Shown: positions 8,506-15,946 of the stretch, one piece after another
Numbering within the stretch: the stretch's first letter is position 1
Layout: each line of letters begins with the position of its first letter
Assembly (NCBI GenBank): GCA_027011225.1
Contig: JALVAK010000007.1
Span: forward strand, 1 to 42,465
DNA: 42,465 nt
Direction of reading: 5' to 3'
From: Nautiliaceae bacterium
GTDB taxonomy: Bacteria; Campylobacterota; Campylobacteria; Campylobacterales; Nautiliaceae
Position numbers and translations under genes: made by a program
The notes under the pieces: generated by a model
Database searches by the model: none
What the model saw: only the letters and a program-made list of their open reading frames with translations
What the model was told of the DNA's origin: nothing

Positions 8506-9834
8506 TTATTTTCCAACACAAAAATTTCCAAACATTTTATCAAGCATTTCATCATATTCAAAAGGTTTTGTAATAGAAGATATTTCTTTTATTGCATTTT
8601 GAATATTATAGCTAAATAGCTCTAATTCCCCAGTATTTAAAAATTCCTCTGCTTCATTTATCTCTTTTAAAGCTTTTTCAACTGCATTAACTTGTCTTGT
8701 AGAAATTAACACATAATCATCTTCACTATTATAATTATCGAGAATTTTCTCAATTTCTTTAGCAAGAGGAGAAATATCTTCTTTAGTAGAAATTTTAACT
8801 ACTCTAAACTCTTTAAACTTATCTAAATCAATACTAATGCCTTTATCTATTTTATTAATTACAACAATCACATCTTTTTTTACATCTTTAATTAAATTTA
8901 ATATCTCTTCATCCTCTTGAGTAAAAGAAGTCGCATCAAAAACAGCTAATATAATATCGCTTTTTTTTATAGCTTCTTTACTTCTCTCAACACCTATTTT
9001 TTCAATCTCATCTTTTGCTTCTCTAATTCCTGCAGTATCTACAAATCTTATTAAATGCTCACCTATTTGCACATCTTCTTCTATTGTATCGCGAGTAGTC
9101 CCAGCAATATCGCTTACAATTGCCCTATTTGTATTAAGCAGTGCATTTAAAATAGAGCTTTTACCAACATTTGGCTTACCAATAATAGCTACTTTATATC
9201 CGCTAAGCATTCCTTCTCTTCTTTTTGAAGCTTCAAGAGTTTTTTGCAATAATTTTTTTATATTATCAAGCCTACTTCTTATATCACTATCCATACTCTG
9301 AGGCAAATCTTCTTCTGCATAATCTATAAATACTTCAGCATAAGCCATTATTTCTATTAATTTGTCTCTAATTTCATCTACAAATTTTTGAAGCTCACCT
9401 TCAAGTTGCCTTGATAAAAGTTTAGCTCCCTCTTTTGATTTTGTTTGTATTAGCTTTGCAATTGCTTCTGCTTGAGACGCATCAATTTTTCCATTTAAAA
9501 ATGCTCTTTTAGTAAATTCTCCAGGCTCAGCTATTCTTGCACCATATTTAAGTAAAGTCTCAAGTACCAACTTAGAAACAGCATACCCACCATGACATTG
9601 AAACTCAACAACATCTTCACCAGTAAAAGAATGAGGAGCTTTAAAATATATAACAAGCCCTATATCAATTAATGAATTTTCATAATCATAAAGCTTTGAT
9701 AAAGTAGCATAACGAGGCTTTAGCTCTTTTTTTGTAACCTTTTTAGCTATTTCTAATGCTTTATCGCCTGAGAGTCTAACAATGGAGATAGCTCCAACAC
9801 CTTTAGGTGTTGCTATCGCTGCTATTGTGTCCAT
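8506..9834 (-). CDS. mnmE: tRNA modification GTPase MnmE
   Basis: MnmE, with MnmG, installs the carboxymethylaminomethyl group at U34 of certain tRNAs. The 442-residue protein has the N-terminal folate-binding domain (starting MDTIAAIATPKGVGAIS), helical middle parts, and an inserted G domain. In the G domain, IGKPNVGKSS (around residue 220), DIAGTTRDTIEE, DTAG and NKID are all intact. The C-terminus ends in the family's catalytic Cys motif, FCVGK. The start is ATG 9834 with GGAG seven bases upstream; an in-frame TTG at 9846 is part of that ribosome site. It overlaps the end of jag by 32 bases, as in many operons of this type. Confidence 0.97.
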   Translation of the reverse strand: MDTIAAIATPKGVGAISIVRLSGDKALEIAKKVTKKELKPRYATLSKLYDYENSLIDIGLVIYFKAPHSFTGEDVVEFQCHGGYAVSKLVLETLLKYGARIAEPGEFTKRAFLNGKIDASQAEAIAKLIQTKSKEGAKLLSRQLEGELQKFVDEIRDKLIEIMAYAEVFIDYAEEDLPQSMDSDIRSRLDNIKKLLQKTLEASKRREGMLSGYKVAIIGKPNVGKSSILNALLNTNRAIVSDIAGTTRDTIEEDVQIGEHLIRFVDTAGIREAKDEIEKIGVERSKEAIKKSDIILAVFDATSFTQEDEEILNLIKDVKKDVIVVINKIDKGISIDLDKFKEFRVVKISTKEDISPLAKEIEKILDNYNSEDDYVLISTRQVNAVEKALKEINEAEEFLNTGELELFSYNIQNAIKEISSITKPFEYDEMLDKMFGNFCVGK

Positions 9835-10450
9835 TTTTTTCTCCAACTACTACATATTTCTCACCATTTCTCTCTTTTATTTTAACATATTTATCAGGAA
9901 GCTTTTCTCTTAAAATTTCTAATGCTAAAAATGCCAAAATCCCATCTAAAGGTTTTGTGCGACCATACCCTCTTTTTTTTATTTTTTCCTCTATAAAAAA
10001 GTCAATATATTCTTTTAATTTTTCTTTTTGAGATTTTAAAAACTCTGCAATCTCAAGTCTTACTTTATATCCGTATTTTTGATGGATATAATTATAAAGC
10101 ATATAATTTAATGCATTATATCTAAAGCCTTCTTTACCAATTAAAAGTGGCGCATCTTCTCCATCTAAATGAATATAAATTGTCTCATCATCATATTTTG
10201 AGACCTCTTTTACTTCTATTTTATAACAAGATTTTTTAAAAAGCTCACTTAATTCTTTTTTTACTTTCTCTATTACTTTTTCAATATCTAAACTCTCTTC
10301 TACTTCAATAATAGCAGGTTTAGCAAAAATACCAAAAATTCCTTTACTTGGATATTGAATCACTTTTGCATCAATATCAGCAACAGAGCAATTTAATATT
10401 TCTGCTGCTTTTTCATATGCTTCTTGTAAAGTTTTTGCTTCTATTCTCAA
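9803..10450 (-). CDS. jag: Jag/KhpB-type RNA-binding protein (Jag_N, KH, R3H)
   Basis: This 215-residue protein has an N-terminal Jag domain (1-50, with the SKGIFGIFAKPAIIEV pattern), a KH-like region with LIGKEGFRYNAL at about residues 110-125, and a C-terminal R3H-type region (about 145-205). KhpB/Jag proteins bind RNA and influence cell division and envelope processes in the bacteria where they have been studied. The start appears to be TTG at 10448-10450, overlapping the yidC stop as TTGA, so it is probably translationally coupled. Its position between yidC and mnmE is conserved in many bacteria. The C-terminal tail overlaps the mnmE start region. Confidence 0.92.
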   Translation of the reverse strand: MRIEAKTLQEAYEKAAEILNCSVADIDAKVIQYPSKGIFGIFAKPAIIEVEESLDIEKVIEKVKKELSELFKKSCYKIEVKEVSKYDDETIYIHLDGEDAPLLIGKEGFRYNALNYMLYNYIHQKYGYKVRLEIAEFLKSQKEKLKEYIDFFIEEKIKKRGYGRTKPLDGILAFLALEILREKLPDKYVKIKERNGEKYVVVGEKNGHNSSDSNT

Positions 10451-11943
10451 GCTTTAGCCTTTTTTTTACTTTCCATAATTTTATTAATAATTAATTGTTG
10501 CAAGATTGATAAAATATTATTTGTTGTCCAATAAAGCACTAAACCTGCCGGGAATGTCGCCATCATAATAGTAAAAATAACTGGTAAAAATTTAAATATT
10601 TTCTCTTGAGTTTTATCTTGAAAATTAGTTGGTGTTAGTTTTTGATGAATATACATAGTTATACCCATAAGTATTGGCAAAATAAAATATGGGTCCATTT
10701 CACTTAAATCTTTAATCCATAAAAAGTGAGCGCCTTTTAGCTCAATTGAATATAATAAAAGTTTATATATTCCATAAAAAATCGGGATTTGAATAAGAAG
10801 CGGCAAACATCCACCAAGTGGATTTGCATTATGCTCTTTATAAAGTTTCATCATATGCATTTGCATCTTTTGAGGCTCATTTTTATATTTTAGCTGAATC
10901 TCTTTCATTTTTGGAGCTAGCTCTTTTAATTTGTACATACTCACCATTCCCTTATATGTAAGAGGGAATAAAAGAAGTCTTACAATAACAACCAATAAAA
11001 TTATCGCTAATCCCCAACTTCCTACAATTTTATATAAAAAGTCAAGTAATATAAATAAGTTTCTTGCAAAAAATGTTCCAACACCATATTGAACCACATC
11101 AATTAATTCTTTATCAATACTTGCTAAAGTATCTACATATTTTGGTCCAATATAGCCTATAAGATTTAAATTTTTATCACTTTCAATAAAAAGCACTGGA
11201 TTTTTTTCTTCATCCGGCACTACTACAACTTTAAAAGGATTTTTATTAAAAAATAAAGTAGTATAGTATCTATCAAAGCCTGCAGCAATTATTGCATTAT
11301 TAATTGTTTCATTCTCAGCATCTCCATCTTCTATTATTTTTAATGTACCATCTTTTTTCTTTATTAAAGCTCCATGAATAGTTAATGCATCTACCGCTAC
11401 AGATGGTCTATAACCTGGAGATATAAAGTATTTAACATTTTTAGATAGTATTAATTTTAAATCATATCTTCCATTAGGATAAAAAGTGAGTATTTTTTTT
11501 ACTACTAGCCCATTTAAATTTTGCTCTATAGTAAGTGTTTGTGGTTTATTTTTAATAATAATTTCTTTTTTATCAACACTCACAGGAATTTTAAAAGCAA
11601 GATTATTTAAATGCTCATTTGCAAACCTAATCTCAAGAGGTTTTGGAAGTTTTGGAGAGACTAAATTAAGCTCTTTTCCTTTTTCATTAAACTTTTTATC
11701 TCTTAGCAAAAATTTACTTATTCTTCCAAATTCATCTATTTTTATATCAAATTTTTCAGACTTAACCTCAGCAACAATTTTTACATCTTTCACATCTTTA
11801 GATACTGGTTTTTGTTTTGAAGTTATTTTTTGCTCTTTTATTTTAGCTTGAGGTTGCAATATAAAATAATCATACGCTAAAAAAAACGCAAATGAAATAA
11901 TAGTTGCAATTATTATTCTTCTTAAATTATCTCTACCATTCAT
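10447..11943 (-). CDS. yidC: Membrane protein insertase YidC
   Basis: YidC inserts and folds inner-membrane proteins, with or without SecYEG. The 498 residues have an N-terminal anchor (about 8-28), a large periplasmic beta domain (about 50-315) as in Gram-negative YidC, and a C-terminal core with five expected helices. The conserved groove Arg lies in IVRLLLFPLTY, and the cytoplasmic helical hairpin contains PKMKEIQLKY. The Lys-rich C-terminal tail (MESKKKAKA) could contact ribosomes. The start ATG overlaps the last codons of yidD, and the end overlaps jag. Confidence 0.97.
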   Translation of the reverse strand: MNGRDNLRRIIIATIISFAFFLAYDYFILQPQAKIKEQKITSKQKPVSKDVKDVKIVAEVKSEKFDIKIDEFGRISKFLLRDKKFNEKGKELNLVSPKLPKPLEIRFANEHLNNLAFKIPVSVDKKEIIIKNKPQTLTIEQNLNGLVVKKILTFYPNGRYDLKLILSKNVKYFISPGYRPSVAVDALTIHGALIKKKDGTLKIIEDGDAENETINNAIIAAGFDRYYTTLFFNKNPFKVVVVPDEEKNPVLFIESDKNLNLIGYIGPKYVDTLASIDKELIDVVQYGVGTFFARNLFILLDFLYKIVGSWGLAIILLVVIVRLLLFPLTYKGMVSMYKLKELAPKMKEIQLKYKNEPQKMQMHMMKLYKEHNANPLGGCLPLLIQIPIFYGIYKLLLYSIELKGAHFLWIKDLSEMDPYFILPILMGITMYIHQKLTPTNFQDKTQEKIFKFLPVIFTIMMATFPAGLVLYWTTNNILSILQQLIINKIMESKKKAKA

Positions 11944-12259
11944 TATATACCTTTATTACATAATATTTATCTTTTTCTTTTGGTACTAAAAAATATTTAA
12001 TTTTATCTTTTTTACCATAAATTATTTGAGTTATTTTTCTTTTAACTACAGGATAATCAATCCCACCTTTAAATAACTGATTGCATCTTAATATTCTAAG
12101 AGCTGATTTAAAAAATGCACTAAAAATATTATCATTTTCTATTTCCCAAATTGCATATTCACTGCAAGTTGGATGATATCTGCAATTATTTCCTAATGCT
12201 GGGCTTATAAAATATTGATAAAACTTAACTAATTTTAGAAATAATTTTTTTAAAGTCAT
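11933..12259 (-). CDS. yidD: Membrane protein insertion efficiency factor YidD
   Basis: The 108-residue protein carries the YidD signature: an amphipathic N-terminal helix, then [19 protein letters not shown] followed by TCSEYA and, further on, RILRCNQLFKGGIDYP. The family assists YidC-dependent membrane protein insertion. It overlaps rnpA by 35 bases and yidC by 11, the usual rpmH-rnpA-yidD-yidC arrangement. The C-terminal 30 residues (KIKYFLVPKEKDKYYVIKVYNEW) extend beyond the short core of the family and are seen in other Campylobacterota members as far as I recall. Confidence 0.95.
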   Translation of the reverse strand: MTLKKLFLKLVKFYQYFISPALGNNCRYHPTCSEYAIWEIENDNIFSAFFKSALRILRCNQLFKGGIDYPVVKRKITQIIYGKKDKIKYFLVPKEKDKYYVIKVYNEW

Positions 12260-12524
12260 TTCTTAATTTTTCAAATTCAATTTCTGATATGTCTTTTTTA
12301 ACTACAATTACAAACTTACCGCTATTTAATAGCTCTTTACATAAATATCTTAGTCTTCTTTTAATTTTATTTCTAACAACTGCTTTTTTAGAAATTTTTT
12401 TAGATACAACTATCGCAATTTGCAATTCATTATAAGGAAGAAAAAAAGTTATTAAATACTCTGTATATATTTTTCTTCCGCGTTTATATAAATAGATTAT
12501 ATCCTCTTTTTTTAAACTGCTAAT
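12225..12524 (-). CDS. rnpA: Ribonuclease P protein component, with apparent non-standard start
   Basis: RnpA is the protein subunit of RNase P, which trims tRNA 5' ends. The conserved RNR motif is clear ([11 protein letters not shown]). The first ATG/GTG/TTG in frame is a TTG at 12425, which would give only 66 residues and remove the N-terminal part of the fold. Reading the same frame upstream gives 33 more residues with good family character ([19 protein letters not shown] and then [10 protein letters not shown]) before an in-frame stop at 12531-12533. In that interval the only known start-type codons are ATT at 12522-12524, ATA and ATC. I place the start at the ATT, giving 99 residues, close to the usual 105-120. 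It overlaps the end of rpmH by 13 bases. Confidence 0.8.
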   Translation of the reverse strand: MSSLKKEDIIYLYKRGRKIYTEYLITFFLPYNELQIAIVVSKKISKKAVVRNKIKRRLRYLCKELLNSGKFVIVVKKDISEIEFEKLRNDFKKIISKIS

Positions 12525-12646
12525 CTTTTTCTACCTTTAGCTCTTCTTCTTTTTAATACTTTTCTACCACCTTTTGTTTTCATTCTCGCTCTAAATCCAT
12601 GAGTTCTTTCTCTTCTGATTCTACTTGGCTGATACGTTCTTTTCAT
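12512..12646 (-). CDS. rpmH: 50S ribosomal protein L34
   Basis: This is a 44-residue, extremely basic protein starting [20 protein letters not shown] and ending KGRKRLAV, an unmistakable L34. The ATG at 12644-12646 is preceded by AAAGGAGAAGT. It leads the rnpA-yidD-yidC-jag-mnmE run, and a good promoter lies just upstream. Confidence 0.98.
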   Translation of the reverse strand: MKRTYQPSRIRRERTHGFRARMKTKGGRKVLKRRRAKGRKRLAV

Positions 12647-12676
12647 TACTTCTCCTTTCTTTGTTTTGAGTTAAGA

Positions 12677-12706
12677 ATTTTACCAAAAGATACTTAGATA
12701 ATACAA
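12677..12706 (-). promoter_or_regulatory. Predicted sigma-70-type promoter for rpmH operon
   Basis: On the minus strand TTGTAT (12701-12706) is followed after 18 bases by TAAAAT (12677-12682), about 30 bases before the rpmH start codon. It fills the 66-base gap between the last pseudopilin gene and rpmH. It is the only clear promoter I see for the whole run down to the left edge of the window, although internal promoters cannot be excluded. Confidence 0.6.
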
Positions 12707-12712
12707 CTTAAT

Positions 12713-13117
12713 TTATGGATTTTGCAAAGTCATTTTTACTTTTCTTATATTTATATTAGGAAGTCTTGAAGTGACACTCACATAAACCAAAACACTTCCA
12801 TTTGTATCTTTAGTATATATCTTTGTGCAATTATTATCATTGCAATTTGTTAAGAAATAATGAAACTTAATATTGGCATTAAAAAATGGATAAGTAATAT
12901 TTATCTCATTAACTCTTTTAGAGCTAAAATCATGCCCATGCAATGCAAGAATTGCATACTCAGTAGCACTTCTTAGAGCTAAATTTGCTCTTATATCCAT
13001 AATAGAGCTTGATGCATGGTAAGTGCTTGAAGCACTAAATTTCATTATCATTATTCCAATAAACGCCATAATAACCATAAAAATTATACTAAGTAAAAGT
13101 GAAAATCCCTTTTTCAA
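12713..13117 (-). CDS. Minor pseudopilin, GspK/PilX-like (lacks Glu5)
   Basis: This 134-residue protein has a type IV prepilin-like leader MKKG followed by FSLLLSIIFMVIMAFIGIMI, a long hydrophobic helix. The residue at mature position 5 is Leu rather than the Glu found in most pilins, a feature of GspK/PilX-type tip pilins. A Cys pair (NCNDNNC) sits in the C-terminal half. Its start overlaps the end of the upstream pseudopilin gene (ATGA-type coupling). With the two genes before it, it forms an I-J-K-like order, suggesting a tip complex of a type II secretion, type IV pilus or competence machine. The main pilin and assembly ATPase are not in the window. Confidence 0.75.
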   Translation of the reverse strand: MKKGFSLLLSIIFMVIMAFIGIMIMKFSASSTYHASSSIMDIRANLALRSATEYAILALHGHDFSSKRVNEINITYPFFNANIKFHYFLTNCNDNNCTKIYTKDTNGSVLVYVSVTSRLPNINIRKVKMTLQNP

Positions 13118-14118
13118 AACACTATCCTTTCTTTACATATTGTAAGAGAATTATTTGAATCAACTTTAATTGATGGATTTTGAATACACAAATAAAGTCT
13201 TAACACTCCATTTTGCTCTTTAAATTTAAATTGAACAACATGAGTTGCTATTACAGATTTATTACCATCTGTAAAGTTTTCATCTTTCCATGGGTAATAA
13301 TTCTGAATAAGAGTTAAATTATAATCATTAGTTTTTTGGTTATAAACAGGTACTATTGCCTCTGCTCCGTTACATATATAAAAACCTTCATAAACACTTG
13401 ATTGATTAGACTCATTTATCTCTTTTATTCTAATAGTAGAATTATCAATAATCTGAATTATTTTATAAACATTTTTTGCAGGATTTCCATACCAGCCATA
13501 TGATTGATTTATATCTATAAAATCTCCTCTCCCATCTGGACCACTAAAAATTAACGTAGCATAAGTTTTACTAAATACTTCGTTTGAATTTGTTATATTA
13601 AATCCCCAAGATTTTAAATATTCGCTTATAATATCAGCTGTTATATTCATATCAGAATAAGGAATGCTTATATTATAATCTCCTCCATTTGAGTTATTTT
13701 TTTGAGTTTTTATCAAATCTACAAATTCCGCCCATCCAGGAGTTACTCTTTTTAATGTATTATTCCACTCTCCTCTTTTTGAAGAGTAGTCTTTCCTTAT
13801 CCATTCAATAACAGGATATTTATAAGCGTTATTTTTAGTTAAATTTTTAATAGAAATAAATCCTTTAACATTTCCATTAATACAATCATTGTTTGTAGCA
13901 TTACACTCTGTAGCAATAACACTATTTGCGATTCTATTTTCAAGTTTAGCTGCTAAAGAATTTAAAATCAAATCTGTATCATACACAAGTTTATTTGTAG
14001 CCTTTGTAATGGCATAGTTTTTGTATACTTTCAGCAAAATTTCGGTTGAAATAGTCGCTAAAATTCCTAAGATTATCAAAACTACAATTAATTCTAATAA
14101 AGTAAATGACTTTTTCAT
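13114..14118 (-). CDS. Minor pseudopilin, GspJ/PilW-like
   Basis: The 334-residue protein begins MKKS and continues FTLLELIVVLIILGILATI, a textbook N-methylation helix with Glu at mature position 5 but Ser rather than Gly before the cleavage site. The rest is a large globular periplasmic domain with several cysteines (for example ATECNATNNDC near 70-80, and CIQNPSIK and TICKERIVF near the end). This length is larger than a typical GspJ. It overlaps both neighbours by four bases. Type II/IV machines use such proteins as the minor tip subunit next to GspI and GspK. Assignment to a specific machine is not possible from the window. Confidence 0.78.
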   Translation of the reverse strand: MKKSFTLLELIVVLIILGILATISTEILLKVYKNYAITKATNKLVYDTDLILNSLAAKLENRIANSVIATECNATNNDCINGNVKGFISIKNLTKNNAYKYPVIEWIRKDYSSKRGEWNNTLKRVTPGWAEFVDLIKTQKNNSNGGDYNISIPYSDMNITADIISEYLKSWGFNITNSNEVFSKTYATLIFSGPDGRGDFIDINQSYGWYGNPAKNVYKIIQIIDNSTIRIKEINESNQSSVYEGFYICNGAEAIVPVYNQKTNDYNLTLIQNYYPWKDENFTDGNKSVIATHVVQFKFKEQNGVLRLYLCIQNPSIKVDSNNSLTICKERIVF

Positions 14119-14783
14119 CGTGCAATCTCTTCTAATGATAAATATTTGCTAGCCCCTATATTCATAGCAGGGTATGAGATATTTATATCTGTATTATCTA
14201 CATTAGCATGAATGGTAATTAATTTAATACTAGTATTATTAGCATTTGATGAGGTATCGATGCTAAATTTGATTTTATCTGAAGAATAATTAGCATCATC
14301 TTTAATATACTTAACTTTTACATACAATGTTACATCTCCAAAACTCAAAAGTGTTTCGTTAAAATCGTTATAATCATCAATATCATCATAAGCAGAATCA
14401 TTACTCTCACCACTATCTGCTCCAATATGGCTTGTCGTATCGCTTGTACCACTTCTTAAAATATTATTATTAATTTGATGTTTACCTACTCTGTTTAATT
14501 CGTTTGGATAAACTCTTATAAAAAGCTCGCTATCACCGCCGGTTGCGTTCAATTCTTTATAATAATTTTCTTTAATTGTGTTATTTTCGTCAAAATATAA
14601 AGAATTGATAAGATTAAGCAAAGAAAACTCTTGATAAAAAATCTCTTCTTTCATAGAGGTTTTTAAACTATTAGTTGAGGTTTGAAGCATAATCGGTAAA
14701 GTAACTGCAATAATCCCAATTACAATCAAAGATACTAATATCTCAATTAATGTAAAAGCATTAGATTTTTTTTGATTTTTCAT
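14115..14783 (-). CDS. Minor pseudopilin, GspI/PilV-like
   Basis: This 222-residue protein has leader MKNQKKSNA and mature start FTLIEILVSLIVIGIIAVT, with Glu5 present and Ala before the cleavage site. The globular part is Asn/Asp/Ser-rich (for example SAYDDIDDYNDFNETLL), suggesting calcium binding or surface exposure, and I see no cysteines in it. Its 5' end lies inside the end of proC (23-base overlap), an unusual tie of a pilin gene to amino-acid synthesis. It is the first of three pseudopilin genes. Confidence 0.75.
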   Translation of the reverse strand: MKNQKKSNAFTLIEILVSLIVIGIIAVTLPIMLQTSTNSLKTSMKEEIFYQEFSLLNLINSLYFDENNTIKENYYKELNATGGDSELFIRVYPNELNRVGKHQINNNILRSGTSDTTSHIGADSGESNDSAYDDIDDYNDFNETLLSFGDVTLYVKVKYIKDDANYSSDKIKFSIDTSSNANNTSIKLITIHANVDNTDINISYPAMNIGASKYLSLEEIAR

Positions 14784-15516
14784 AAGTTTTTACTACCCCT
14801 TTTATAATTTTTCCTCTAACACCTTCTTTTTCAAGCTCATAAATCCCCTCAGCCGTAGTGCCTTTTGGAGACATTACTTTATTTTTAATCTCAGGAAATT
14901 CTTCTTTTAAAGCTGCAAAGCTTTTAAAAAGACCCTGAGTTAGTTTATTAGCTACTTCTCTTTTTAAGCCTATATAAACTCCCCCATCACTAATCGCTTC
15001 TGCAATTATAGCCAAAAATGCAGGTCCACTTCCAATAATTGCAGTTGCCATATCAATTTCATCATCACTATTTAACCAAATAACATCTCCAATTTTGCTT
15101 AAAATCTCAAAAGCTATCTCTTTTGCTTCAATATCCCCTGTTATTGCAGTAGTAGAAGCACCATATTTTGCTGCAATATTTGGCATAGCTCTTATATAGC
15201 TTTTTGCTTTGATATATTTTTGAAGCTCTATTAGAGGTTTACCTGCTAAAATAGAAATTAAAACCTCAGCCTCTCCTTTTATTCTCATAGAAACTTCTTG
15301 AAGCGCATATGGTTTTATAGCTAAAATCACTACTTTTTTACTTATATCATACCCATCTATAAGATTATATTTACACCCAATTTCATTAGCTAACTTTTTA
15401 AGTTTATTTTCATCTCTTCCTACTACTTCTACTTCTTGCATATTCCATCCACTATTTTTCATACCAAGAAGTATAGCTTTTGCCATTTCACCATATCCAA
15501 TAATACTAACTTTCAT
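14761..15516 (-). CDS. proC: Pyrroline-5-carboxylate reductase
   Basis: ProC reduces 1-pyrroline-5-carboxylate to proline with NAD(P)H, the last step of proline synthesis. The 251 residues start with a Rossmann motif (SIIGYGEMAKAILLGM). They contain ILAGKPL, RAMPNIAA and GSGPAFLAIIAEA, and end with the signature MSPKGTTAEGIYELE. The start ATG is preceded by TAGGAGAGAG and overlaps fliW by 11 bases. proA of the same pathway is at the far end of the window. The fliW-proC neighbourhood is shared with Campylobacter as far as I recall. Confidence 0.96.
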   Translation of the reverse strand: MKVSIIGYGEMAKAILLGMKNSGWNMQEVEVVGRDENKLKKLANEIGCKYNLIDGYDISKKVVILAIKPYALQEVSMRIKGEAEVLISILAGKPLIELQKYIKAKSYIRAMPNIAAKYGASTTAITGDIEAKEIAFEILSKIGDVIWLNSDDEIDMATAIIGSGPAFLAIIAEAISDGGVYIGLKREVANKLTQGLFKSFAALKEEFPEIKNKVMSPKGTTAEGIYELEKEGVRGKIIKGVVKTYEKSKKI

Positions 15517-15886
15517 CTCTCTCTCCTAAAAAGTCTCCTATTTCTTGTGCTAGCGAATAATTATACTTATCAAGCACAACTTGCCCAAATACTTTATCTT
15601 GAGTATTAAAAACCAAAGGAGCTGCAAAATTTATAGTAGATTTATCAAATGGCGTATTTGGAGTTAAAATATTTAAAACTATTACATTATCTTCTTTTAA
15701 ATTAAGCTTTTTAGCAATCTCATCATCAATTTCAAATTCATAATCATCTCTTAAAAAAAATGGATTTATAAGAGTAAAAGAAGCATTTTTACCCTCTAAC
15801 TTATAAAAAGGACCTTCTATATGAGAGAGCTCATACTCTTTTTCATCTTCAAACCCAAGTATTGGCAATATTGCTTTATATTTCAT
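15506..15886 (-). CDS. fliW: Flagellar assembly factor FliW
   Basis: The 126-residue protein matches FliW (ILPILGFEDEKEYEL near the N-terminus, FTLINPFFLRDDYEFEI, then VIVLNILTPNTPFDKSTINFAAPLVFN and near the end YNYSLAQEIGDFL). FliW binds the translational regulator CsrA and flagellin, coupling flagellin synthesis to secretion; no csrA is in the window. I start at ATG 15886, with AAAGGA seven bases upstream, rather than at the TTG one codon earlier. It is the first gene of the run fliW-proC-pseudopilins, divergent from valS. Confidence 0.95.
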   Translation of the reverse strand: MKYKAILPILGFEDEKEYELSHIEGPFYKLEGKNASFTLINPFFLRDDYEFEIDDEIAKKLNLKEDNVIVLNILTPNTPFDKSTINFAAPLVFNTQDKVFGQVVLDKYNYSLAQEIGDFLGERDES

Positions 15887-15913
15887 CAATATCCTTTAAA
15901 AACGCTTTTTATA

Positions 15914-15926
15914 ATTATAGTATAAT
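15914..15926. promoter_or_regulatory. Back-to-back -10 elements for fliW (minus) and valS (plus)
   Basis: The 60-base gap between the two divergent genes holds TATAAT on the plus strand at 15921-15926 and TATAAT on the minus strand at 15914-15919, only one base apart. Each is at a suitable distance from its gene. Because they are so close, RNA polymerase could probably occupy only one at a time. No strong -35 boxes are visible, as is usual for Campylobacterota housekeeping promoters. Confidence 0.6.
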
Positions 15927-15946
15927 TACGCTAAAAAAGGATAGCG

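Noticed and set aside
8492-8521. Longer yqeY reading starting at 8521
   Set aside because: The extra ten residues include the translated ribosome site; AAAGGAGA directly precedes the ATG at 8491.
11486-11851. 121-codon plus-strand frame inside yidC
   Set aside because: Antisense shadow of the YidC periplasmic domain, without ribosome site.
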